Shown here one piece after another: positions 10,271-19,565 of a stretch of DNA of 64,000 nucleotides (within the stretch, counting starts at the first letter, position 1; every line of letters starts with the position of its first letter). Both the position numbers and the translations under genes were made by a program. The stretch covers positions 1,116,001 to 1,180,000 of the forward strand of contig MSED01000005.1 in NCBI GenBank assembly GCA_002099365.1, in the 5' to 3' direction. The stretch comes from Phialophora verrucosa. Lineage: Eukaryota > Ascomycota > Eurotiomycetes > Chaetothyriales > Herpotrichiellaceae. Under the pieces are notes generated by a model. It was not told the DNA's origin. It did not search any database and saw only the letters and a program-made list of their open reading frames with translations.

Positions 10271-12905
10271 ATGGCGTCGAGGAGGTCGATGAGCGTCGCC
10301 GTCTCGGCCCTCGTTATCTTCTTCATCAGTCTCGCTTATCTGCTCTTCTCCGCCTTCCCTTCCGCCCCCATTGGGCAACGATATTCTGAGTCTCCCACCT
10401 TTTCAAAGGATCCTCACAGACATTTCCAGGCTCCGGCCGAGAACCCTTGGGCTGAGCTAGACAAGGTCGAGGCTTCGCAACTCTACCTCTGGCTCCATGA
10501 GAATTCACATCTGCTCGACTCGAGCGCTGAAAGATTGAACGCTTTGAAGACCAACAGCCTGAACCTTGTCGAACTGCTGCGCCCGAACAAGTCAGACGTT
10601 GCCGACTACCTTGACAATGGAGGCCCGCCCCCACAGCGATGGGCGAGACTGTCCAACCTCGAAAGCAGTGGCGACGACGCGTTCATCAAAGAGTACATGG
10701 TCGGTCCTTTGCCGCCATCGAACCAGACCCAGATTCTACCACTGACCTACTGCCACAACTCCGGACGCAACTCTGTCCAAAGTCCGATTTCGGATGTCTT
10801 CGCTCTGCTGGACTGGGCTCTTGTCATAGGCGAGAATGTATCAGACATCACACTTGACCTGCTCGGCGCGAAGACCAATCGAGACGACCTTGACGACCCC
10901 GACGGCCTGGTCATTGGGTCCAGACCTGCGCTCATTGATTCGGGCCGCATGGTGCACTGGCTCGAGTTCTTCGCTCCGGGGATGAAATCTGACGGTAGAA
11001 GCCTCCTGCCTCAAGGACTGTACGTCAAGCTGGACATTCCAACGCCCAGGCCAGAGACGTGGAAGACGGGCGGCTGGTTCTACAACGGCATCCTGTACGA
11101 CAATGACACAATGCTCCGCGAAGCCTTGAAGTCTCCGGACTTTCAACGTCTGGTGGTCAACGAGGACGGCGACTGGACCGACACCGAAGACCTTGCCAGT
11201 TCGGCGCCCGAAAGAGACATGCCGCCACCGCTATCGATCCAGCCATACGGACCGCGGTACCACCTCGACCGGGCCGAGAACTATATCTCGTGGATGGGCT
11301 TCTCGTTTTACCTGTCGACATCGCAGGCCACGGCGCTCTCGCTGTTCGACATTCGCTACAACAACTCCCGCATCATCTACCATCTCGGCCTGCAGGAGGC
11401 CTTGGCCCACTATGCCGGCGTGGAACCCATGCAGTCGGGCCTTGAGTTCCTCGACACGTTCTTCGGCATGGGCAAGATGATGTTCAGCCTCGTCCCTGGC
11501 CTTGACTGCCCCGGCCACGCCGAGTACCTCGACATGTCCTACCACCGGGCAGGGAAGATGTACACGAACAGGAACGCCATCTGTGTCTTTGAGTACACCT
11601 CCGACGCGCCCCTGCAGAGGCATACCTCGGCCTTCAGCGCGACTGTCAGCCGCAACACGTATCTTGTGGTCAGGAGCGTGAGCACGGTGGGTAACTACGA
11701 TTACACGGTAAGTCCGCCCCCATGCGTGCGTGCGTGCATGCGTGCATGTTTCTTTTGCGTCCCCTTGGGTTCGTAGACGTGGTCTCATGGTGCTTCCCTT
11801 CCAGATCGACTACATCTTCTACCTCGACGGGTCCGTCGAGGTCAAGCTCCGCGCCTCAGGCTACATCTTCGGCGCCTTCAACGCGGAAGCTCGCTCCTCG
11901 CCGCTCCGGCGCGATTCCTCGACGAACGAATACGGCTACCGCATCCACCCGGGCGTGCACACGTCCATGCACGACCACGTCGTGAATTTCCGCGCCGACT
12001 TCGACATCTGCGGCACGAAGAACACGCTCGTCCGGACGAGCATCGAGCCCCTCCAGCGCGAGTACGATTGGGACAAGCCCGAGGTCCCGGACCGGCGGAA
12101 TACCATGCACATGGTCCACGAGGCCGTCACGCGCGAGACGGGGTTAAACTGGCCCAAGAACGCGGCGGACATGTACCTCGTCACGTCGCGCAACGCGACG
12201 AACAGATGGGGCGAAACCCGGGCGTACCGCATCCTGCCCGGCACGGGGATGGGCAACCCGGCGCACCTCACGATCCTCAACTCGACGACGCTGGGACAGT
12301 CGGCGACGTGGTCCAGCGCCGACCTCTGGGTCCTCCGGAACCACCCGGACACGGAGCCCAGCAGCGCGCACCACAACAACTACCTCGAACCGCTGACCCC
12401 GCTTGTCGACTTCACCAAGATGGTCGACGGGGAGGACATTGACGCCGAGGACCTGGTCGTCTATTTCAACCTCGGCGGCCACCACGTGCCGAGCAGCCAG
12501 GACGTGCCGAACACGTTGATGCACACGAGTGCGAGCAGCGTGCTGTTCATGCCGTTCAACTACTTCGACGAAGACGTCAGCAAGGCATGGAGGCAGGGCG
12601 TGAGGGTCGACCGACGGCCGCCACGAGACGACGCGCCGGAAAAGGATGAGGTCAAGCTCAAGCGGAGGACGACGGATAGGCAGGGCGAGAAAGACAAGAA
12701 CCAGAAACTCAAGAAGGACGATGACGGCGTGACGTGGTTCGGCGGCCGGTATACGAAAGCCGTGCTCGTGGGGCGGGAGATGCTCGTCCCGGATTTGAGC
12801 CACTATATGAGAGAACGGGATGACGGTGAGGAAGGCGGATGGAAGACCGTGAGGAATGCAGTCGGAGGGGGGTTGGTTGGATTGTTTGTCGGCAAGGAAA
12901 GGTGA
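10271..12905 (+). CDS. Copper-containing primary amine oxidase, N-terminal membrane anchor
   Basis: Two exons, 10271-11707 and 11805-12905, give 845 aa. Copper amine oxidases convert primary amines to aldehydes with release of ammonia and H2O2, using Cu(II) and topaquinone made from a Tyr of the protein. The precursor Tyr is seen in N-Y-D-Y at 475-478 (Tyr476), right at the exon junction. Copper ligands are likely His535 and His537 (MHDH) and His706 in GGHHVPSSQD. The likely catalytic base is Asp395 in FLDTFFGMG. Residues about 8-30 form one hydrophobic helix after a basic start, so this is a signal peptide or signal anchor; secretion or type II membrane topology is expected. The C-terminal 60 residues are charged and probably disordered. 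The intron carries a GTGC-type microsatellite. Confidence 0.92.
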
Positions 12906-13466
12906 GGGGACGAGGGCGGAGGGATGGATTGGTGAGGCCGAGCGAGTGACTGAGTGGTCTAGGGATGCACATGCTCAACAAGCTGCAAAGGCGAATGCGT
13001 ACGCGTAGGAGGACCAGCTGTAGGAATTTTCCTAACCGGCACTGAATCACAAGGAGTACATACGGAGGCCAAGCCGAAGCTGTGAAGAGGACGGCAATGG
13101 CGATGTTGATGACTGATGGAGTGACGACGTAGCACTCAGACATACAGACACACACACATACACAGAGATACACACAGATATACATCGACGAACCTAGGGC
13201 CATGACAACCACTGCATTCTCGTGTAGATTATCTACGCAAGAGGCACGTAGCGTATCTTCGCCCCTCGCCTTGGACTGCATGTTGAGATGAATGGGAGAA
13301 GGAAGGGTGAACTTCAGTTTCTCGAACCACTCCTCTTCTCCTCCTGACTATGACGAGACTATGTAGGTAAGTAATTAGGTGTGGACCCAAACTTCTTGCC
13401 CCTTCAGCTGAACTACCTCCAACGCGACTCCGTTGGTCACCGATCATTGCATTGCTCATCAATCAC
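12906..13466. other. Convergent intergenic region with CA-rich microsatellite
   Basis: 560 nt between the 3' ends of the amine oxidase (plus) and the gag-like gene (minus). A CA/GA-rich imperfect microsatellite lies at about 13137-13185 (runs such as CACACACACATACACAG). No gene is supported. Confidence 0.5.
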
Positions 13467-14848
13467 TCAGTCGGTCAGACGCCGTGTTGAGCAACTCTCA
13501 GCCTTGCCCTTGCCCTTGCGCTTGGCGCTTCCCGCTCTTTTATTCGCATCCAGCCGCCGAAGAGGGAACGAGAGGGCAAACTTGTCCCGCTTCCTCGCCT
13601 TTCCGGGCTTGACGGCCTTCAACATCGACGCGATGCTTGCTTTTGGAGGTCTGCGCCTGTCTTCTTCTCCCTCTTCTTCTTCTTCTTCGGGCTCGGCGCT
13701 AGCTTGACGCTTCTTTGGCCCCTGTGGAGCCTGGTTTTGAGTTTGGGGGTGACTTATGGTGGTGATGCCAGTGCTGCCGATATCTTCGAGGTGGAGATGG
13801 CTGTGACGGTGGTAGTGGCGACGATGCCGATAGTGATAGTCATCCTACTCGCGCGTGCCCGTCAGTTGCAGTCCATCATCAAACAGCATGGTTTCGTTCG
13901 CCGTTCAGCGCTACTGCCTTGGACGTTGGAGACGTGTGAGCCACCTACCTCGTCGGATTCGCTGGTCGAGTCGGACAGGGTCAGAGGACTGATGCTGCCT
14001 TCGGAGAGCACCTCCCTCGCTGTGTGGCTGACCCCTATCGCGTGGCCGGCCGAGATTCGGATTCTCTTCCCGGGATGGGGCTCTTCATGTTCGTGGATGG
14101 TCTCCAGGTTTGGGACGGAGGTCGAGTTCGAGTCCGAGTTCGGCTCCGAGATGCGCGTCCGTTCGAAGCTGCGGATCAGAGTCAAGTGATGACCTGCGGC
14201 TGGGCCTTCAGGTAGTCTCGACGGCAGGGATTTGAGGTGATCGCCGCGGGTGGTGGCCGCATCTGTACTCGAGGACGACGAAGAGACCGTACAGTCGCTG
14301 GTCGGGGTGGGGGGTGAAGAAAGCATGAATGTCACGCCAACGGGAGGCAGATGGTCGAGGGTCCGTTTGGCTTCCAGGGCCGCCAGAAGACTTGCTCGAC
14401 CTCGCTTCGCACTCATAGTATGGGCGTTCACCGGCACGGGAGGTCCGCCCTGGGTGTCGATCCCGCTGTCTTCTCCATACAGCCACACGAGGTTGAAGAA
14501 GAGCGTCTTTGCCGTGTTGTATTGGCGGACGAACGGGATGACGTTCTCAGCCAGCGTCGCTCGGATGAATCGACAGGTCCCTGTATTTGCCGTGTGCCAT
14601 TCTCGGCGGGCCTCGTCGAATGCGGCTTGTTGTTCAGCCGTGCAAGATGTCGGACAACGAGGTTCCGCCCACGAGCCGATGATGAGCTCGGACGAACTGG
14701 GGTTGGAGAGGAGGATGGGTTGGATGGTGGAATGCCATGCTTGGAAATTGGATTTGCCTTTGAGGAGGCCAACGACAGCGACGGGATCAGTTGGAAACTC
14801 AAGGTGGCCAAAGTAGGCGGCCCTGTGGTAACTGCGCGACATGATCAT
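13467..14848 (-). CDS. Gag-like (UBN2/DUF4219-type) protein, spliced, possibly domesticated
   Basis: Two exons are inferred on the minus strand, 14848-13949 and 13844-13467, giving 425 aa. The intron 13948-13845 (GTAGGT...AGTAG, 104 nt) joins SESDE to DDYHY in frame. The N-terminal part resembles Copia-type gag capsid domains: LLKGKSNFQAWHSTIQPIL, then W/F-rich helices ending NLVWLYGEDSG. The middle is Ser/Thr-rich and probably disordered. Exon 2 starts with a His-rich stretch, then poly-Glu, then a Lys/Arg-rich tail suggesting nuclear or nucleic-acid binding. No zinc knuckle, protease, integrase or reverse transcriptase is present, and I saw no flanking LTRs. A second ATG two codons downstream (14842) may be the true start, and an upstream exon is possible. 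Function unknown. Confidence 0.6.
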
Positions 14849-15168
14849 TGCAGACCTGCGAACTCCCAAGACTTAGGCAGGCGGCGATCTGCTACTTTTG
14901 AGCGTGATGCTTCTCGATATTTTGATGCACCTGGCCCGGCTCTCCTGACTCAGATGTGCCATGGAGTCTCGAGCACGGGACAGCAGCATGTCGATTTTTT
15001 GTCTGTCGGTATGAGACATTGTTCCAACACAATTTTCGATATTGCTCGACCTTTCTGGTCCACAACCTCCATTTGACAACTCCTCACGATTCCGCAAGTC
15101 GATATCTGGCATTTTCATTACCTAGAAACCCCGAGATTGGGGGCGGTTTCATTTCAGCATCATCGTGC

Positions 15169-16782
15169 TCAACGAACAGTACATCCGTTTGTGTTTCCAA
15201 AACCTTTGCCGACTCTATCGGTGCCTACTTCCTTGCCTTGCTGACGCATACACATATCAAGCCGTTTGATGAGCGAGTCTGTCGACGGGCCACGATGGGG
15301 CAGACTCGCATGGGACATCGAGGCCGCTCGACGAAGAAATTGCTCGGCTAATGCATAATCTCCGCGACTTACGGCAAGGGTGGCAAGCTGATCACAAGCC
15401 CATGATGCCGTGCCGCTATTTGCCGAACCTGAGTCAGAGGTTTCATGAGCGAGGATTCTGTGAGCAACCCCCTCGACGGCAAACTCCTCGTGCTGGTCAG
15501 CGTACAGTCTTCCCAAAGCCGCCAACGCGGTTCTGTACCGTTTCGGGCGCATCGCCTGGCTGTCTTTGAGAAGCTGCTGGCACAGGAAATGTGCCTTTTG
15601 GAAGCTCTTGCGTTTTCGGAGAGTGTCAATCTGGTCGACTCGTAAGGCGAAAAAAGACGAATTGTCTGACTTTCGGTGCGCTCTGTAGCCTTCAACCACC
15701 AGCTGCACCATTGGCTCGATCGCGCGATCGCGAAGATCGGCTGCAGTGATCATCCCAAGAGCCTTGACGAGCGGGTGGCAGCCTCCGAGCGAGTTCTCGG
15801 CCATCGACGATACGAAACCGAGCAATTGCTGCTCTAGGGCGGCCAGCCCTTGCCACGGCGTGGCAAAGTGGACAAGTAGGCAAGACAACAGTTGCAGAGG
15901 CGCAGAATTTACCAGCGGCTGCACCATGTTGCAGCAACTGTCGAAGCTGGTCCATGCATCGTCCGCCCTCCCGGTGTGGAAGTAGTCGAACCCACGGTAG
16001 AGACTCAGCCAGAATGCCGATACCTGGTCCGTCTGTCCTGTTTTTACCTCCGGTGGGATCATGTGAGGAAAGCGAGCTTGAAGCTCCTTTGACTTAAGGG
16101 GAGTGAAAGCGGTGAACTGCCATTGTACCGCCTCTCGGGTATGGAAGAGGACAATTTCCGTGTTGTAAAGCTCAGTTGGTGGGGGAACAGTAACGATGGC
16201 GAGATCTCGACCTTCATTAGCACATACCTGTGTCATTAGGCCTTCGGGTGAGGCACTCCGATCGAGGTATGCCTTGGATACGGTCGTGTTGGTGGACGGA
16301 GACTCTTCCTTGATAGCGGCGTCCTCCACATAGATTTCATCGGAACTCTGGGATAATTGCTCCCAGACCTGAGTGAACCTCTTGTCGCTCCGGTACTGGC
16401 GTTTGACTCGATCCAGCTTCAGTGGTCTGCCGCGGAACGATATGGAATGGACGTCATGGCCGGCTTCGACACAGGCCTTGACGCGCTTCGCAAGCAGCTC
16501 CTTCTCCTTAGCCTTGTAGTTCTTGTGAATCTTCCAATCTGCAATGCGCCGCTTGAACATCTTCTCGCTGGCGTCGAAGCCGTGGCTTTTCGACAAGATG
16601 GCTCTGACGTCTTTCAATCTTCGGTTCTCGCCGATGTAAAGTTGAGTAAACACATCCTTGATGGAAAGCCACTCCTGCTGGGTCGGCGCGGTTATTCTCC
16701 ACGACAGGGAGGACTGCTGCCTGGGATGCGGCATTCCATCATTCTGGTCATCAATTCCTGAGTCCATGGCATAATCTGACAT
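15169..16782 (-). CDS. Clr5-domain protein
   Basis: Single exon, 537 aa. Residues about 33-92 match the Clr5 domain: a W near the start (EWLSIKDVFTQLY), the central HGFDASEKMFKRRI, and a final W followed by KIHKNYKAKEKE. The domain is named after a fission-yeast silencing factor and is common in filamentous fungi, where it sits at the N-terminus of otherwise variable proteins and is thought to bind DNA. Residues after 190 are helical. The last 150 residues (RRYRTALAALGRLY-like and ALAEQFLRRAASMS segments) look like degenerate tetratricopeptide helices. It lies 320 nt from the start of the gag-like gene, on the same strand. Role as a chromatin or transcription regulator is inference. Confidence 0.8.
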   Translation of the reverse strand: MSDYAMDSGIDDQNDGMPHPRQQSSLSWRITAPTQQEWLSIKDVFTQLYIGENRRLKDVRAILSKSHGFDASEKMFKRRIADWKIHKNYKAKEKELLAKRVKACVEAGHDVHSISFRGRPLKLDRVKRQYRSDKRFTQVWEQLSQSSDEIYVEDAAIKEESPSTNTTVSKAYLDRSASPEGLMTQVCANEGRDLAIVTVPPPTELYNTEIVLFHTREAVQWQFTAFTPLKSKELQARFPHMIPPEVKTGQTDQVSAFWLSLYRGFDYFHTGRADDAWTSFDSCCNMVQPLVNSAPLQLLSCLLVHFATPWQGLAALEQQLLGFVSSMAENSLGGCHPLVKALGMITAADLRDRAIEPMVQLVVEGYRAHRKSDNSSFFALRVDQIDTLRKRKSFQKAHFLCQQLLKDSQAMRPKRYRTALAALGRLYADQHEEFAVEGVAHRILAHETSDSGSANSGTASWACDQLATLAVSRGDYALAEQFLRRAASMSHASLPHRGPSTDSLIKRLDMCMRQQGKEVGTDRVGKGFGNTNGCTVR

Positions 16783-17465
16783 CTGGTCGAGCGGGGGCTC
16801 TTGTCAATCTCGACTTGTGCCAGGTGGTGGGTGGTTGATATTGCAGCGATTCTCAGGCTTGAGGCGCATGGTTGATAGCCGACTGGATTGAGCAGAGCAT
16901 CTCTCAGGCCAGGGGAGATCCAAGGGAGTCATGATGATATATGCATTGGAGCTTCAGTGTGGGATTCTAACCAGATCAATGTCAATACCCTCAAGAAAGG
17001 CTGAGTAGGCCCCAAGCGATGGCCGAGGTGACTGTTATTGGTTATCGACGACGGGGTTGTCTGCCTCACTGCCTTGTGGTTCGTGTCGAGGTGCATTAGT
17101 GCTGGGAACTTGTGTTCACCGTTTCGTCAGCCAATGACTCGGTAGAGAACTTTGGGTGGCGAAGCACAACCACCACTCAGTCCTCACGCAATCCTCAAGC
17201 AGTCCTCACACAGTCCTCACAGTCTCAGAAATGACCGAATTGTCGTCATATCATTTCTGCACGCGCTAAGAAGTAGCGGCATGATGATGGGAAGATATTG
17301 GCAGGAAGGACGTCGTAAGGTCGTAGGTTTACGGGTCCTCCTACGGAGGCAGAAGCAGTCAATACAGGGCATTTTGCTAAACGCGCTGCGAGTGAACTGC
17401 ATAGTGAGGGTATCTCACGTCTAGTATGATGCAAACCCGATGCAGCTTCTACCTAGATGTCAATG
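16783..17465. other. Intergenic region with a short tandem repeat
   Basis: Holds the promoter of the Clr5-domain gene and the 3' UTR of CDC37. An imperfect tandem repeat is described separately. No gene is seen. Confidence 0.5.
17177..17226 (+). repeat. Imperfect tandem repeat, unit about 10-11 nt
   Basis: Four to five imperfect copies of a unit like CAGTCCTCA(C) follow each other (CAGTCCTCACG, CAATCCTCAAG, CAGTCCTCACA, CAGTCCTCACA). It lies between two minus-strand genes, downstream of CDC37. Confidence 0.6.
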
Positions 17466-19067
17466 TCAGTCAACGTCGTAGGCGTCAACCGCGTCGCCTG
17501 GCTCGCCTACGCCCTGAGCCTCGCCGGCTTCACTGCTCTGACCCATATCAGCTTTCTTTCGCTTCTCCTCTTCTTCAATCTCCTTGAGTCTCTTCTGGCC
17601 CTCTTCGTTGGTAGCATCTATCACACCTTCTTGGAGGCTTAGCATCCCGGCCTGCCCAAGCAGCTCGACAATTTCCTCAGCCTCCTCCACACTCATTTTC
17701 CCCAGAACTTTGTTGACCTCGTCTAGACTGCCGCTTTGCAACGCTCGTTGCAGTCCTGGGGGAAAGCGATCGAAAATCTGACGTGCCTCTTGCTCAACGG
17801 GATCATCCGAATCAGCTTGTGGTACGTTGATGTGGATTTCGGTTCCGGGTTCGACAGCGTGAAGCTGGATTTGCTCCACGCCAGCCGGGTCATTTCCTTC
17901 CTCCTTCTGGAGCTCGGCGGCTCGAACCTTGATCCGACCGTATGTTTCAGCAAGGTCCTTGTTGAATACTTGTTGCGCTTGGTGCCCTTTGGTCGTGATG
18001 CGCTTGAAGAACATCCCAACGCCATCCCGGCCCAGCTGTCGACAGTACTGAATGAGGAGACTCTGGTGCACACACGTTCGTGCATAAGCGTCTTGACCCT
18101 TCATCTGTGCATTGAAAGCCTCGATCATAAGAGCATCCTGGGTCTTTTCGTTCACGATCTCAGGATGCTCCGAGATAAATTGGAGGCATGCACGGTAGTC
18201 GCCAATTTTGATCTTCGCGAACTCTTTGCCTTCCGGCGTGAGTTTGATGTTCACCTCGTCTTCTTCATCGTCGCCTTCGTGCTTCTCAAGAAGGGATCCG
18301 TCTTCGATGTCTGCCTCTGCGCCGGACGAAACACCGCCATCTGGAGATTGGAGAGCTTCTCTTGTCTTTGAACTCAGACCTGAGGGAGCATTAAGTAATT
18401 CCACTGTGTCGGTCTTAGTCTTCTCCTTTGCTTTCGGCTTCTCGGTGTTCGTTGGTTTCGGTTTCGGCTTGTTGACATGAGACGAGTCAAAGCCGACGTG
18501 AATGTCCTCGCTCGTGATTTTGGCAGTCGCTTCTTTCTCCAGTTGTGCCAGCCGCTTTAACAGGTCTTGCTGCAAGTTTTGAACCTTGGTGAGGTGACCG
18601 TGGACCCCTTGCACGAAGTCTGTATATCTGTCCGTGGAGGTATCTTTCTTCTCATCCACCTCTTTCTTGACCTGATCTATCAATGCGCCCATCATCTTCG
18701 AATAACGCGGCTGTTCCTTCTGGTGGGTGTAGACACCTTCTGGGGGTTTGGGCGGCTCATCTTTGGCAGGATCTCCAGCACTTTCGAGCAGGGATTGAAA
18801 CACAAGCTCGTCTGGGTTCTTCTTTCCTGCTTCCGCCTGGTGTTTCTTTAGGGCATCCAACAGGGCATTGATACGCTCGAGTAGGCCATCGTTGACGATG
18901 CGTTCATATTTCAGAGTTTCGATTTCGTGTTTGCGCTGGGCCCGCTGTTCGTGTATCTGACGCTGCTTTGCGCGAATGAAGCTCTTGGTATCAACATTTG
19001 GGTGCACCTCCACGTCGGAGTCGTCTGAGACTTCGAGCCTATCCCACTTATTATAGTCAATCGGCAT
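17466..19067 (-). CDS. CDC37: Hsp90 co-chaperone Cdc37
   Basis: Single exon, 533 aa, cytosolic. Cdc37 delivers client protein kinases to Hsp90 and stabilises them. The start MPIDYNKWDRLEVSDDSDVE is the highly conserved kinase-binding N-terminus. Ser14 and Ser17 sit where casein kinase 2 phosphorylates the yeast protein. A long coiled-coil follows (KSFIRAKQRQIHEQRAQRK onward). The central Hsp90-binding domain includes the block from about 290 (EGKEFAKIKIGDYRACLQFI), and the helical C-terminal domain ends in a charged tail. It is divergent from the ABC-transporter gene across about 500 nt. Confidence 0.96.
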   Translation of the reverse strand: MPIDYNKWDRLEVSDDSDVEVHPNVDTKSFIRAKQRQIHEQRAQRKHEIETLKYERIVNDGLLERINALLDALKKHQAEAGKKNPDELVFQSLLESAGDPAKDEPPKPPEGVYTHQKEQPRYSKMMGALIDQVKKEVDEKKDTSTDRYTDFVQGVHGHLTKVQNLQQDLLKRLAQLEKEATAKITSEDIHVGFDSSHVNKPKPKPTNTEKPKAKEKTKTDTVELLNAPSGLSSKTREALQSPDGGVSSGAEADIEDGSLLEKHEGDDEEDEVNIKLTPEGKEFAKIKIGDYRACLQFISEHPEIVNEKTQDALMIEAFNAQMKGQDAYARTCVHQSLLIQYCRQLGRDGVGMFFKRITTKGHQAQQVFNKDLAETYGRIKVRAAELQKEEGNDPAGVEQIQLHAVEPGTEIHINVPQADSDDPVEQEARQIFDRFPPGLQRALQSGSLDEVNKVLGKMSVEEAEEIVELLGQAGMLSLQEGVIDATNEEGQKRLKEIEEEEKRKKADMGQSSEAGEAQGVGEPGDAVDAYDVD

Positions 19068-19565
19068 GATGTTGGATGGTCGAGGTCTATAGTAGGAGGT
19101 ACCCGTATGCGCTTTTGTGTTTGGGGACTCGGTGTCGATTGGATTGTTCTAGAAGAATGGCATGGTGAATCGACGGTCACGGTTAACGAGCCTCAAGTGC
19201 CATTTTCGGTGACGTAAGGCTCGCAGTTCGAAGCCCGAGAGCCTTGCAGCTGAACCTTGGGCAAGAGGGGCTCGAGGGGTTCCCAGGCTTGCCCAAGGGC
19301 TGGCTAAAGCAGCCTGGACGCCCATCGAGGCCCCAGGAGGAGCCATTCGGGCTCGGCCTCGCCTTTCCGTCAATCGGCCGCCCCATCGTCATTGACCCGC
19401 GTCAAAGCACAGGCGCCTTTTCTCACTTCTCAATGCTCTCATTGAGATGTTCACCTTGCAGCTCCTCCTAGACCTTCCTGCCGTACAATCGTCGGCGATA
19501 TGAGGAGGGGGCGGGGTGCGCAAATACCTTCATACCATTAACACTTCTCTCAGACCGCTCCAGGC
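19068..19565. promoter_or_regulatory. Bidirectional promoter region, CDC37 / mitochondrial ABC transporter
   Basis: 498 nt between two divergent start codons. It must carry both 5' UTRs and promoters. GC-rich stretches at about 19240-19350 are visible, but I name no specific site. Confidence 0.5.

Noticed and set aside
7980..12905. Secondary-metabolite gene cluster
   Set aside because: No polyketide synthase, peptide synthetase, terpene cyclase, transporter or Zn2Cys6 regulator lies near the two oxidative genes.
13381..14189. Plus-strand frames opposite the gag-like gene
   Set aside because: The minus strand has a consistent spliced frame with a gag-like domain. The plus-strand products are Ser- and Val-rich shadows without domains.
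19200..19260. B-box-like AGTTCGAAGCCC near 19227
   Set aside because: No cloverleaf can be drawn around it. It lies in the CDC37 / ABC transporter promoter region.
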